From positions 1 to 64,000 of the forward strand of contig JAZROQ010000033.1 of NCBI GenBank assembly GCA_045648765.1: a stretch of 64,000 nucleotides of DNA. Direction: 5' to 3'. The stretch comes from RGIG3009 sp045648765 (GTDB lineage Bacteria; Bacillota; Clostridia; Oscillospirales; Acutalibacteraceae). The stretch's first letter is position 1, and each line of letters opens with the position of its first letter. The notes beneath the pieces are model-generated. The model searched no databases. It was not told where the DNA came from and saw only the letters and a program-made list of their open reading frames with translations. Of this stretch, positions 31,923 through 39,883 are shown one piece after another. Position numbers and translations under genes: made by a program.

Positions 31923-32932
31923 GGTTGTGCCACCTCCCCAATGAAAATAATATCACTGATTTGGCGCCCGCCTTTATACGGTTGGTTAACTACTTCTTCG
32001 CCAAACGCCATTACCGCAGTGCGTCCGCCGTCCAGGTTGTAGGCTGCCGAACATCCCAAAGATTGGAATAAGCTGCCCAACTCTTCCAACTTCATGCCGA
32101 CGGAATAATTCTCTTTACGTCCGTCAACCAACACAAAGGCGTAATGCCCGGGTTCGTAGTAGCCAATGGCGCAACGTGGATGAGTTTGCGATAAATAGCC
32201 GGAAAACCCGCTGCGGGGTGTGCCGTCTTCTTTTAGTAACGACGGACCAAAACTAAACGCTTGCCAAGCATCGTTTTGAATTTCTTTTTTGGCATCAAAT
32301 GTTCCTTCCGAGAACATACGCATGGTGCCGTCGCGATACAGCACACAAACATCCTCATCACTGCTTTTATTGCGATAAAGTTTTCCGTTACGAATGACAG
32401 ATTTGTTGGCGTGCATACCGTAGTAGTCACCGGAAATTGCCAAAATAGCATTGTGACGAGTAGCAATGTCCAACAAATCTTCTTTAATGTTACTGCCAAA
32501 CGTATCTTTGGCAAACGCGGTTTGAAAACATTCCACGTCGCGGATATAAATGTCGGCTACGTAGTAAGTAACCAAGTTTTTGCCTTCACCCATTGTTTTC
32601 TTTTCCACAGACAGCGCAATGTTTTGGGAAGAATAACTGTTTTCGGTGCGCACGACCGTGTCGGTAAATTTATCTTTAAATTTAGCGCCCATCGAGGTAT
32701 CTTGCGGTTCCTGCGGGGTTTGTACTACGGGCGGAGCGATGGAATCTAACGGTTTTTCGGCAGCCGGCAACACGTGGTGGAACAAGGCAAACAAACACAA
32801 AATAACACCGGCAATGCTCACGTCCAGCACAACAGGTAACCACCATTTTGCCCGGCGCTTGCGGCTTTTTTCGGTGGCAGCTTGCTTTTGTGCCGTTTCC
32901 CAAATGATTTGTTCAACTGTCATTTTGCTCAT
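31919..32932 (-). CDS. Phosphodiester glycosidase (NAGPA) domain protein, membrane anchored
   Basis: 337 residues from MSKMTVEQII; AAAGGAGGC is 10 nt upstream. A short cytosolic N-terminus and one membrane helix (about 33-53) precede a linker rich in Pro. The extracytoplasmic NAGPA-type domain (about 95-337) contains AISGDYYG, RCAIGYYEPGHYAFVLVDGR, and the hallmark AAYNLDGGRTAVM near 305. Such domains cleave sugar-phosphodiester links and are found in exopolysaccharide and wall teichoic acid contexts. The substrate here is unknown. Confidence 0.88.
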   Translation of the reverse strand: MSKMTVEQIIWETAQKQAATEKSRKRRAKWWLPVVLDVSIAGVILCLFALFHHVLPAAEKPLDSIAPPVVQTPQEPQDTSMGAKFKDKFTDTVVRTENSYSSQNIALSVEKKTMGEGKNLVTYYVADIYIRDVECFQTAFAKDTFGSNIKEDLLDIATRHNAILAISGDYYGMHANKSVIRNGKLYRNKSSDEDVCVLYRDGTMRMFSEGTFDAKKEIQNDAWQAFSFGPSLLKEDGTPRSGFSGYLSQTHPRCAIGYYEPGHYAFVLVDGRKENYSVGMKLEELGSLFQSLGCSAAYNLDGGRTAVMAFGEEVVNQPYKGGRQISDIIFIGEVAQP

Positions 32933-33100
32933 CGAAAAAAGCCTCCTTTTCTGTGTGATAGTGTAAAACAAAATCCATTATACACCTTTTGCGTCAAGAA
33001 AGCACGATTTTTTTGCGAAAATTAAAATTTTTTTAATTTCTTTGTGTTTTCTTGCGTTTTTAAATAACATATGTTACCGTAATGATAAGAAGGTGATGAG

Positions 33101-33733
33101 ATGGAAACAATGTCATTTCCCGAAGTAGATTTACGGTATGGCAAAAACCGCTTGCGAAAGGTTGGTATTGCCATTGTCAGCCTGTTTCTCATAATGTTGT
33201 GTGGTGTAATCCTTTTTAAAAAGCAACCAAGCACCAATGTTATGCCCGAATGGATACAACAAGAACTTATCAAAGTGGATGGTGCGGCGCGGCGCGGAAC
33301 AAAATTGGACAAGGTGACGGCAATTGCGGTACATTATGTAGGAAACCCCAATACAACCGCCATGCAAAACCGAAATTATTTTAACCAACCGGGCGTCACT
33401 GTCAGCTCTCATTTTATTGTGGGCTTGGAGGGGGAAGTGGTACAGTGCGTGCCGATTGATGAAATTTCTTCGGCAACCAATCACCGCAACCGAGATACCA
33501 TTTCCATCGAGGTTTGCCATCCCGACGCAAGCGGGCAGTTTTCTGAAAAAACGTACGCTTCGCTGGTGCGATTGGTAACGTGGTTGTGCCGTGAACTGGA
33601 ATTGGATGAAACCGATTTGTTGCGCCATTATGACGTTACCGGGAAGATGTGTCCCTTATATTACGTCAAAAACCCTCAGGAATGGGAAAATTTCTGTGCC
33701 GAAATAGGTCGGAATTTGTCGGAAAAAAGTTAA
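33101..33733 (+). CDS. N-acetylmuramoyl-L-alanine amidase (Amidase_2 type), membrane anchored
   Basis: 210 residues. A short cytosolic N-terminus and one helix (about 21-39) act as anchor. The catalytic domain (70-200) shows VTAIAVHYVGNPNTT with the first zinc His, VSSHFIVGLEGEVVQCVP, and LLRHYDVTGKMCPLYY with the second His and Cys zinc ligand. It cleaves the MurNAc-L-Ala bond of peptidoglycan outside the membrane. It may serve growth or sporulation, since spoIIR is nearby. AAGGTGATG precedes the ATG. Confidence 0.92.
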   Translation: METMSFPEVDLRYGKNRLRKVGIAIVSLFLIMLCGVILFKKQPSTNVMPEWIQQELIKVDGAARRGTKLDKVTAIAVHYVGNPNTTAMQNRNYFNQPGVTVSSHFIVGLEGEVVQCVPIDEISSATNHRNRDTISIEVCHPDASGQFSEKTYASLVRLVTWLCRELELDETDLLRHYDVTGKMCPLYYVKNPQEWENFCAEIGRNLSEKS

Positions 33734-33752
33734 TAAAATTAACAAAATGTTA

Positions 33753-33781
33753 TTGACGTTCACAACCTGAAGTGATATACT
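33753..33781 (+). promoter_or_regulatory. Promoter of the small DUF6514-like gene
   Basis: TTGACG (33753-33758), 17-bp spacer, TATACT (33776-33781). Confidence 0.82.
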
Positions 33782-33802
33782 AAAGCAAAGGGGAGTGAAC
33801 GT

Positions 33803-34042
33803 ATGAAAACTATATCTCATTGCGAGGCAGTAAAACAAACCATATATCTTGATGAAAAAGAGAAAATAACCTATGGTCTTTTGGTGGAGTGGGAGGACGG
33901 TACACTGTTTGAAAAAAGTGATATTGACCCCGACAAAAAGGCGGTGCAAAGGTTGGCAACACAATTGCTGTGCGAACGCGCAGACGAAGAACAACTTTGC
34001 TATATTATAGAAGATTTTTTGGCAAAACAACACACTTTTTAA
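33803..34042 (+). CDS. Small protein resembling DUF6514
   Basis: 79 residues, cytosolic. The pattern of a beta strand TYGLLVEWEDG, then SDIDPDKKAVQRLATQLL and a terminal YIIEDFLAKQ resembles a small clostridial family of unknown function (DUF6514, from memory). It has a strong promoter and its own terminator, so it is monocistronic. GGGAG precedes the ATG. Confidence 0.72.
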   Translation: MKTISHCEAVKQTIYLDEKEKITYGLLVEWEDGTLFEKSDIDPDKKAVQRLATQLLCERADEEQLCYIIEDFLAKQHTF

Positions 34043-34052
34043 AAAATGAGAA

Positions 34053-34089
34053 AACGGCCTTGGTGTTACCACAAAACACCAAGGCCGTT
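34053..34089. terminator. Terminator after the small DUF6514-like gene
   Basis: 15-bp perfect stem (34053-34067 with 34075-34089) and a 7-nt loop. The T tract is weak on the plus strand and stronger on the minus strand. Confidence 0.7.
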
Positions 34090-34090
34090 G

Positions 34091-34119
34091 TTGCAAAAAA
34101 AGAGAACTAATGGTATACT
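34091..34119 (+). promoter_or_regulatory. Promoter of the deoC-deoD-deoB-cdd operon
   Basis: TTGCAA (34091-34096), 17-bp spacer, TATACT (34114-34119) with an extended TGG. It begins 1 bp after the preceding terminator. Confidence 0.75.
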
Positions 34120-34160
34120 AAACACGTAATGTTCGTCTTTCCGAGAAAGGAGAAGTCTCC

Positions 34161-34817
34161 ATGACAACACAAGAAATTTTGTCGCTGGTAGACCACACAG
34201 TGTTATCTCCCACTGCAACGTGGGAGGAGGTTCGCGCCGTGTGCGAAGAGGGGGTAAACTATCATACTGCCTCGGTTTGTATTCCTGCGGCTTTTGTGGC
34301 GCAAGCAAAAGAATATCTTGGTGATCGGTTGCCGATTTGTACGGTGGTGGGGTTCCCCAATGGGTATAGCACGACTGCCGCCAAAGTGTTTGAAACCAAA
34401 GAAGCGTTGCAAAACGGCGCAAGAGAAATTGATATGGTAATTCCTTTGGGCAAACTGCGCGAAGGAAAATACGATGAAGTGTTGGCAGAAATAAAAGCCA
34501 TAAAAGCTGTGTGCGGAGAGCATATACTGAAAGTGATTGTGGAAACGTGTTTGTTGACGGAAGAAGAAAAAATCAAAATGTGCGAAATCGTTTCACAATC
34601 GGGGGCGGATTATATTAAAACGTCTACCGGTTTTTCCAAAGGCGGTGCCACGCGGGAAGATGTGGCGTTGTTTGCCGCGCATGTTGCGCCGCACGTGAAA
34701 ATCAAAGCGGCGGGTGGCATTTCCACTTTGCAAGATGCCGAAGATTTTATCCGCTTGGGCGCTTTGCGGCTCGGTAGCAGCCGTGTGATCTCTTTGGTTA
34801 AACAACTTGAAAAATAA
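34161..34817 (+). CDS. deoC: Deoxyribose-phosphate aldolase
   Basis: 218 residues. It cleaves 2-deoxyribose 5-phosphate to glyceraldehyde 3-phosphate and acetaldehyde. It starts with the family's LSLVDHTVLSP, contains TVVGFPNGYSTTAAKVFET near 60-79 and EIDMVIPLG. The catalytic Lys lies in DYIKTSTGFS near 150 and the second Lys in VKIKAAGGI near 178. It is the first gene of the nucleoside-catabolic operon. Confidence 0.96.
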   Translation: MTTQEILSLVDHTVLSPTATWEEVRAVCEEGVNYHTASVCIPAAFVAQAKEYLGDRLPICTVVGFPNGYSTTAAKVFETKEALQNGAREIDMVIPLGKLREGKYDEVLAEIKAIKAVCGEHILKVIVETCLLTEEEKIKMCEIVSQSGADYIKTSTGFSKGGATREDVALFAAHVAPHVKIKAAGGISTLQDAEDFIRLGALRLGSSRVISLVKQLEK

Positions 34818-34830
34818 GAGGTGTTATACA

Positions 34831-35553
34831 ATGAATAAACCGTTATATCCTACACCGCATATTGGGGCCACTCCCGACGATTTTGCCAAAACGGTGCTCA
34901 TGCCGGGTGATCCGTTGCGTTCTCGTTTTGTGGCAGAAAATTTTTTGACAGATATCCGCTTGGTTAATAACGTCCGCGGTGTGCAAGGCTACACCGGCAA
35001 CTATTTGGGTAAACCGGTTTCGGTGATGGCAAGCGGTATGGGGATGCCGTCTATGGGCATTTACGCCTATGAATTGTTCAACTTTTTTGGTGTAGAAAAC
35101 ATTTTGCGCATCGGTTCGGCGGGAAGTATGCAACCAAATGTGCAGGTGCGTGACATTGTATTGGGGCAAGGCGCTTGTACCAATTCTCGATTTGCTGAAC
35201 AATACGGTCTTCCCGGAACTTTTGCGCCGATTGCCGATTTTGAGTTGTTGCAAAAGGCTGTGGAGGAATCCAAAAAAGCAGGGGCAGTGTATCACGTGGG
35301 GAACTTGCTTTCTTCCGATACGTTTTACGCAGACGATGCCACCGAAACCGCCGCGTGGCAAAAAATGGGTGTTATGGCGGTGGAAATGGAAGCGGCAGCA
35401 CTGTATATGACAGCCGCCCGTGCGGGCAAACACGCGCTTGCGATTTGTACCATTTCGGATAGCTTGGTCACCGGCGAAAAAACCACAGCCGAAGAACGGC
35501 AAAATTCTTTTACACAAATGATGGAAATTGCGCTGAACGTTGCGGTGAGGTGA
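34831..35553 (+). CDS. deoD: Purine-nucleoside phosphorylase, DeoD type
   Basis: 240 residues from MNKPLYPTPHIGA, preceded by AGAGGTG. Hexameric trimer-of-dimers PNP type. VLMPGDPLRSRFVAE near 23 gives phosphate contacts, GSAGSMQ is near 90, and VMAVEMEAAALYMTAA near 177 and CTISDSLVTGE near 203 hold the base-recognition Asp. It phosphorolyses purine (deoxy)nucleosides to supply (deoxy)ribose 1-phosphate for DeoB. It sits 13 bp after deoC. Confidence 0.95.
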   Translation: MNKPLYPTPHIGATPDDFAKTVLMPGDPLRSRFVAENFLTDIRLVNNVRGVQGYTGNYLGKPVSVMASGMGMPSMGIYAYELFNFFGVENILRIGSAGSMQPNVQVRDIVLGQGACTNSRFAEQYGLPGTFAPIADFELLQKAVEESKKAGAVYHVGNLLSSDTFYADDATETAAWQKMGVMAVEMEAAALYMTAARAGKHALAICTISDSLVTGEKTTAEERQNSFTQMMEIALNVAVR

Positions 35554-35557
35554 GTTT

Positions 35558-36727
35558 TTGAAACGTGTTTTTTTGATCGTGTTAGATAGTTTTGGCATTG
35601 GTGAAATGCCCGATGCAGCATCGTTTGGTGACGTGGGAACACATACGCTTAAAAGCTGTTACCACACAGGTTTGTTGCATATACCGCACCTCAAAAAAAT
35701 GGGGCTTGGCAATGTGGAAGGTGCTTCTTTTTTGGGCAAAGAACCGTCACCGCTTGCGGCTCACGGCCGTATGCAGGAACGCTCTGCCGGGAAAGACACA
35801 ACCACAGGGCACTGGGAACTGGCAGGGCTTTGTTTGCCGCAACCGTTTCCGACGTATCCTAACGGATTTCCCGAGGAACTGCTGGAGAAATTCTCTCGTC
35901 GCACAGGGCGGGGAATACTTTGCAATCGACCGTATTCCGGCACCGAAGTAATTCGGGATTTTGGTGATGAACACGTTAAAACCGGGGATTTGATTGTGTA
36001 TACTTCGGCAGACAGCGTGTTTCAAATAGCAGCGCACGAAAAAATTGTGCCTCCCGAAACGTTGTATGAATATTGTCGTATCGCACGGGAGTTGCTGGTG
36101 GGCGAACACGCGGTTGGTCGCGTGATTGCCCGACCGTTTGTCGGAGAAAACGGGCAGTACACGCGCACGGCAAACCGCCACGATTTTTCGTTGCCACCTA
36201 TTGGCGAAACACTGTTGGATATTGTAAAAGCCGCTGAAAAGCAAGTGATTGCCATTGGAAAAATTTCGGATATTTTTGCAGGTGTTGGCACAACACAAGT
36301 TACCTTTACGCACAGTAACGAAGAAGGAATGAAAGCAACCAAAGCGGCTGCTAACACCTCGTTCGAAGGTTTGTGTTTTACTAACTTGGTGGATTTTGAT
36401 ATGGTATATGGGCACCGTAACAATGCCGAAGGGTATGCAAAGGCGATTTCGGCTTTTGATGACTGGCTGGGTGCTTTTTTACCGCAATTGCAAGAGGAAG
36501 ATTTGCTTATCATTACCGCAGACCATGGGTGCGATCCCGGCGATGTCAGCACTGATCATACGCGGGAATATGTACCGCTTTTGGTATACGGTCACGGCAT
36601 AACGCCGTGCGATTTGGGAACACGCAGCACTTTTGCTGATGTAGCGGCAACCGTTGCCGACTATTTGGGTGTGAAAGCACCTGCAAACGGCACGTCGCTT
36701 TTGCAAGAAATGGGGTGTTTTTTATGA
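35558..36727 (+). CDS. deoB: Phosphopentomutase
   Basis: 389 residues from a TTG start; GAGGTGAG inside the deoD stop region is 4-9 nt upstream. Alkaline-phosphatase-fold enzyme that converts (deoxy)ribose 1-phosphate to the 5-phosphate, feeding DeoC. Metal ligands are visible in VFLIVLDSFGIGEMPDA (Asp), ITADHGCDPG near 325 and DHTREYVPLL near 340. The nucleophile Thr lies in GKDTTTGHWE near 80. Confidence 0.96.
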   Translation: MKRVFLIVLDSFGIGEMPDAASFGDVGTHTLKSCYHTGLLHIPHLKKMGLGNVEGASFLGKEPSPLAAHGRMQERSAGKDTTTGHWELAGLCLPQPFPTYPNGFPEELLEKFSRRTGRGILCNRPYSGTEVIRDFGDEHVKTGDLIVYTSADSVFQIAAHEKIVPPETLYEYCRIARELLVGEHAVGRVIARPFVGENGQYTRTANRHDFSLPPIGETLLDIVKAAEKQVIAIGKISDIFAGVGTTQVTFTHSNEEGMKATKAAANTSFEGLCFTNLVDFDMVYGHRNNAEGYAKAISAFDDWLGAFLPQLQEEDLLIITADHGCDPGDVSTDHTREYVPLLVYGHGITPCDLGTRSTFADVAATVADYLGVKAPANGTSLLQEMGCFL

Positions 36728-37137
36728 CAAAAGAACAGTTGGCAAGCCTTGCCAAAGGTGCTATGGAAAACGCCTATGCACCGTATTCGGGCTGTACGGT
36801 CGGTGCGGCATTGCTGTGTGACGATGGCACGGTGTATCTTGGCAGCAACGTAGAAAACGCCTCGTACGGAGTTACCAACTGCGCAGAGAGAACGGCTTTT
36901 TTCAAAGCGGTAAGCGAGGGGAAACGCCGTTTTTCGGCCATCGCTGTTTGTGGGGGAAAAGATGGCGTGGTTACCAACGGGTTTCCACCGTGCGGGGTGT
37001 GCCGTCAAGTGATGCGCGAGTTTTGCACCGATGATTTTTTGGTGTACGTGGTATCTCAAAACGAAATTGTTTCGCACACCCTAAAAGAGTTGTTTCCCCA
37101 AAGTTTTGGTCCTTCACAAATTTGTGAAAAGGCTTGA
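36724..37137 (+). CDS. cdd: Cytidine deaminase
   Basis: 137 residues from ATG 36724, which overlaps the deoB stop (ATGA); GGGGTG lies 6 nt upstream. Zinc-dependent deaminase of cytidine and deoxycytidine. Zinc site: C in VTNCAERTAFF near 53 with the catalytic Glu, and PPCGVCRQVMREF near 86. AYAPYSGCTVGAALL near 18 is typical of the tetrameric class. Last gene of the operon. Confidence 0.95.
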   Translation: MTKEQLASLAKGAMENAYAPYSGCTVGAALLCDDGTVYLGSNVENASYGVTNCAERTAFFKAVSEGKRRFSAIAVCGGKDGVVTNGFPPCGVCRQVMREFCTDDFLVYVVSQNEIVSHTLKELFPQSFGPSQICEKA

Positions 37138-37162
37138 TTTTATAAGCAGAAGAGATTATACT
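37134..37162 (+). promoter_or_regulatory. Promoter of the creatininase-like gene
   Basis: TTGATT (37134-37139), 17-bp spacer, TATACT (37157-37162). The -35 overlaps the cdd stop codon. Confidence 0.75.
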
Positions 37163-37196
37163 AAAAGCAATTCCAATGGATAAAGGAGAAAGTAAA

Positions 37197-37934
37197 ATGC
37201 AACTGATTGATATGTTCTATGACCAAATCGAAGATGCGGTAAAACGCAAAGTTCCGTTCATTATCCCGATTGGCACGCTGGAATACCATGCGCACCACGC
37301 TTCTTGCGGCACGGATACCATGGTGGTTACCGGCTGTATGCGTGAACTGGAAAAAGAAAAAGAAATCGTGGTGTGCCCGCCCATTTGGTACGGCGTGGCA
37401 TCGTATGCCGTGTGCGAACCCAAGCCCGGTCATTTCCACGTGGATGAAGATGCATATACCGCCTATTTGTACAACATATTAAAATCCATGATTTATGCAG
37501 GTATCAAAAACATTTATTTGGTGCCGCATCATCAAACCGAAGCAGCAGGTCTTATGCCCATGACCATTGCTTGTCACAAAGCCGCCAAAAAAGTAACCAT
37601 GGAATACATGGAAGAAACTTTGGGCAAAGGCTGGTGGGGCAGCGATTCCTACGCCGATTACTATGAAAACCTTGGCGGCGGTGACGATCCGTTTGCTTAC
37701 ATCAAAGTGATTCCGCTGATCGGTGCCGATGCGCAAATCAAATGCGGTGGCTTTGACCATGCCGGCAAGTGGGAAACTTCGCTTATGATGGGTACTTGGC
37801 CCGAAAATGTGGACCTTTCCCGTTGTTCGCAAAACACCGAATGGTTTGCCGAAAGCGCCAAAGAAGCTTCGGTAGAAACCGGCAAACACATGGTAAATTG
37901 CACGCTCGAATGGTTGCGTGAAGTGATTCAATAA
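37197..37934 (+). CDS. Creatininase-family protein (divergent)
   Basis: 245 residues from MQLIDMFYDQ; AAAGGAG is 8 nt upstream. The creatininase fold is suggested by IIPIGTLEYHAHHASCGTDT near 23-42, which carries the Glu, His and Asp metal ligands, and by WYGVASYAVCEPKPGHFHV near 64-82. The usual NGHGGN is replaced by VPHHQTEAAG near 110. The family includes creatininase and FAPy/folate-precursor amidohydrolases. Substrate here is unknown. Monocistronic, with its own promoter and terminator. Confidence 0.8.
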   Translation: MQLIDMFYDQIEDAVKRKVPFIIPIGTLEYHAHHASCGTDTMVVTGCMRELEKEKEIVVCPPIWYGVASYAVCEPKPGHFHVDEDAYTAYLYNILKSMIYAGIKNIYLVPHHQTEAAGLMPMTIACHKAAKKVTMEYMEETLGKGWWGSDSYADYYENLGGGDDPFAYIKVIPLIGADAQIKCGGFDHAGKWETSLMMGTWPENVDLSRCSQNTEWFAESAKEASVETGKHMVNCTLEWLREVIQ

Positions 37935-37944
37935 ACCACAAGTA

Positions 37945-37980
37945 AAAAGGAGATGTGACTGTTGTCACATCTCCTTTTTC
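37945..37980. terminator. Bidirectional terminator
   Basis: 16-bp perfect stem (37945-37960 with 37965-37980), TGTT loop, and A/T tracts on both sides. It separates the creatininase-like gene from the convergent E2-like gene. Confidence 0.92.
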
Positions 37981-37993
37981 GTGCTTTCTGTTA

Positions 37994-38881
37994 TTAAATC
38001 CACGTATCTTCCGGAATTTCTGTGGGGGGAACCTCTAACGATTGCGGCTTTTTGAGCAAACGGCGTAACATGCGGAACGATTCGGCATAATATTGACCGT
38101 CGCAAATGCGTTCATCTGCTACAACGCGAATTTTTACCACTTTTTTGGCCTCGATCGTTCCGTCAAGCGAAGCAATTGGTATAATTTCCTTTTTGCCAAG
38201 CGCAATGAAAACGGATGTGGTTCCAAAATTGTAAATATGGTGATATATTGGTGGGATGCCAATGGATCCCACGTCGGTAATATAAAATGACGTATGGAAC
38301 GGACTGATGGTGTTGATGAATTTTGTCATCATGTTATGGTTATCCATAAATATAATAAAATTAACAAACGCGCGAATTAAACAAGCGGGCAAACGATTCA
38401 AAATGTTTGCAGCAACGTCGGTAGCGTTTTCGTTGTCGGCGTTGCGTACTTCATTTTCCATGGCATCGTTTACGCGATTGTAAACGTCGAAAATGGTATC
38501 GGTTTTTTCAAACGTGGGTTTGATGGTTGCTTCTAACCCATTTTGTGACAATTGACGTTTAACGGTCATGGAAGATGTTAAATGGTTGCGCGCGTAGGTT
38601 TTGCCGTTCATGACAAAGCGGTTTAATCGCGGGCGCATAACAAACAAACGCATGGCGGCCGCAATGAAAACGTGATACAACGAAAAATATGGCATGTCGT
38701 GTTCTTTGCGCATAGCACGCACATATTTTTCTAATTCTTCAATTTCAATGTAGTCGTCAAAAAAGACCTGAGAATCCGCACGACTTTTCATAATATGCGG
38801 CATTACCGCAAAGACAGATTGGGTATGTCGTAGACGCCATCCATCTTTTCTGTCACCAAAGCGACGTTTTCTGTTTTCCAT
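37994..38881 (-). CDS. Stand-alone E2-like (chloramphenicol-acetyltransferase fold) protein lacking the catalytic His
   Basis: 295 residues. It resembles only the catalytic domain of 2-oxoacid dehydrogenase E2: no lipoyl domain and no E1-binding domain. SLYHVFIAAAMRLFVMRP near 68 and ITDVGSIGIPPIYHHIYNFGTTSVFIALGK near 200 fit the fold. The HxxxDG active motif reads DERICDG near 258, so the general-base His is Glu. Acyltransfer of the classical kind is therefore unlikely. The gene is upstream-adjacent to no E1 or E3 gene. Confidence 0.72.
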   Translation of the reverse strand: MENRKRRFGDRKDGWRLRHTQSVFAVMPHIMKSRADSQVFFDDYIEIEELEKYVRAMRKEHDMPYFSLYHVFIAAAMRLFVMRPRLNRFVMNGKTYARNHLTSSMTVKRQLSQNGLEATIKPTFEKTDTIFDVYNRVNDAMENEVRNADNENATDVAANILNRLPACLIRAFVNFIIFMDNHNMMTKFINTISPFHTSFYITDVGSIGIPPIYHHIYNFGTTSVFIALGKKEIIPIASLDGTIEAKKVVKIRVVADERICDGQYYAESFRMLRRLLKKPQSLEVPPTEIPEDTWI

Positions 38882-38908
38882 ATGTTTGCCCCATCCTAAC
38901 TAAAAAAA

Positions 38909-39271
38909 TCAATCAGCGGTAAACACCACGGGCGATTCCGCTTTTGCCCACAATTGCCGCAATTGTTCCGCAAAGGCCGCACCATTGCGAATGTTTTTGA
39001 CCACACATTCCGGAAACAACGGATTGCTGGTTGCCACGTAAACCGAAGACAAACCAAACCATTTTTGAACCGTGGTTTGAGTCAGTGCCATGTTCCGAAT
39101 TTGCGAAAACGGAACGGTGTGAGTTGTTACCGCAAACAACCCCGTATGTCGCACCAAATGCTCCTCATGCAGTTCATATTGTGTGGCGGTAAGCGGTGCA
39201 CCAAACAAAAGCCAACGCTTTTTTTCACAAAAAAGCGGTTCGCTTTGCGTGGGCTGCAAAGTCGTTACCAT
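38909..39271 (-). CDS. Bacterial PH-domain (YdbS/YdbT-like) small protein
   Basis: 120 residues from MVTTLQPTQ, chosen because GAGGAGG precedes it. ATQYELHEEHLVRHTGLFAVTTHTVPFSQIRNM is the typical bPH_2 strand pattern, in which a rectifying segment after the VPF-x-I motif is conserved. Unlike most bPH_2 proteins there is no clear membrane helix, so it may be cytosolic. It is 28 bp upstream of the E2-like gene and probably cotranscribed. Confidence 0.7.
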   Translation of the reverse strand: MVTTLQPTQSEPLFCEKKRWLLFGAPLTATQYELHEEHLVRHTGLFAVTTHTVPFSQIRNMALTQTTVQKWFGLSSVYVATSNPLFPECVVKNIRNGAAFAEQLRQLWAKAESPVVFTAD

Positions 39272-39402
39272 ACCATTCCTCCTCTTTGAAAACTGCCGAA
39301 AAACGACAAAATTTTCAAAATACACGAACAGTATACTATAAAACACCCTTTTTTGTCAACTTTTTGCAAAAAGGGAGTATTTTCCACGGCTTTTTTGTGT
39401 AG

Positions 39403-39579
39403 TTATTCGGTGGTGGTTGTAACGACCGGTTTGCCGTCTTTTCCCAATAAAACGGTCATGCCGCCGGCGTAACCGCTTTGCCGGTACAAGTAATTCACAC
39501 CGGTTTCTTTGTCAACCCAAATTTCCATAGAACCCATGCCTTGGGTATAAACTTTTTCGAATCGTTTTTCTTTGGACAT
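39403..39579 (-). CDS. DUF6440-family small protein
   Basis: 58 residues from MSKEKRFEKVYTQ, with GGAG 8 nt upstream; the longer in-frame ORF is rejected. ETGVNYLYRQSGYAGGMTVLLGKDGKP matches the conserved core of DUF6440, a small family of unknown function in clostridia and their phages. Its own promoter lies at 39614-39642. Confidence 0.82.
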   Translation of the reverse strand: MSKEKRFEKVYTQGMGSMEIWVDKETGVNYLYRQSGYAGGMTVLLGKDGKPVVTTTTE

Positions 39580-39613
39580 TGTACCATCTCCAATATTATG
39601 TTTGTTGATGTTA

Positions 39614-39642
39614 AGTATATCATAAACTATAAAAGTAATCAA
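39614..39642 (-). promoter_or_regulatory. Promoter of the DUF6440 gene
   Basis: Minus strand TTGATT (39637-39642), 17-bp spacer, TATACT (39614-39619). Confidence 0.78.
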
Positions 39643-39655
39643 CAACGCACCTTCC

Positions 39656-39673
39656 GGGGTTCGAATCCCTTCG
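39656..39673 (+). repeat. Inverted 18-bp copy of the tRNA-Arg T arm
   Basis: The sequence ggggttcgaatcccttcg is exactly repeated, in inverted orientation, inside the tRNA-Arg gene (39727-39744). It is not part of a full tRNA: no acceptor or anticodon arm is present. It lies between the DUF6440 promoter and the tRNA terminator. Confidence 0.8.
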
Positions 39674-39678
39674 AACGG

Positions 39679-39717
39679 AAAAAGAGAGCACCAACCTTAC
39701 GGTTAGTACTCTCTTTT
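39679..39717 (-). terminator. tRNA-Arg terminator
   Basis: Near-perfect stem of about 17 positions around a TTAC/GTAA loop; AAAAAGAGAG pairs with CTCTCTTTTT. It follows directly after the tRNA 3' end on the minus strand and has a T tract. Confidence 0.85.
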
Positions 39718-39794
39718 TGGCGCGCCCGAAGGGATTCGAACCCCTGACCTCTTGATTCGTAGTCAAGCACTCTATCCAGCTGAGCTACGAGCGC
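39718..39794 (-). tRNA. tRNA-Arg (anticodon ACG)
   Basis: 77 nt with encoded CCA. Acceptor strands GCGCTCG and CGGGCGC pair with one G-U. The anticodon stem CTTGA/TCAAG holds loop CTACGAA, anticodon ACG, where A34 is expected to be edited to inosine to read CGU/CGC/CGA. T loop TTCGAAT. Confidence 0.96.
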
Positions 39795-39814
39795 ATAGGC
39801 AAACAACGTAGTAG

Positions 39815-39843
39815 ATTATAGTGTGTTTTTTTGAAAAAGTCAA
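39815..39843 (-). promoter_or_regulatory. tRNA-Arg promoter
   Basis: Minus strand TTGACT (39838-39843), 17-bp spacer, TATAAT (39815-39820). Confidence 0.85.
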
Positions 39844-39883
39844 GGGGATTTTTAAAAAAATTCAAATTCTCTTGATTTTCTGT

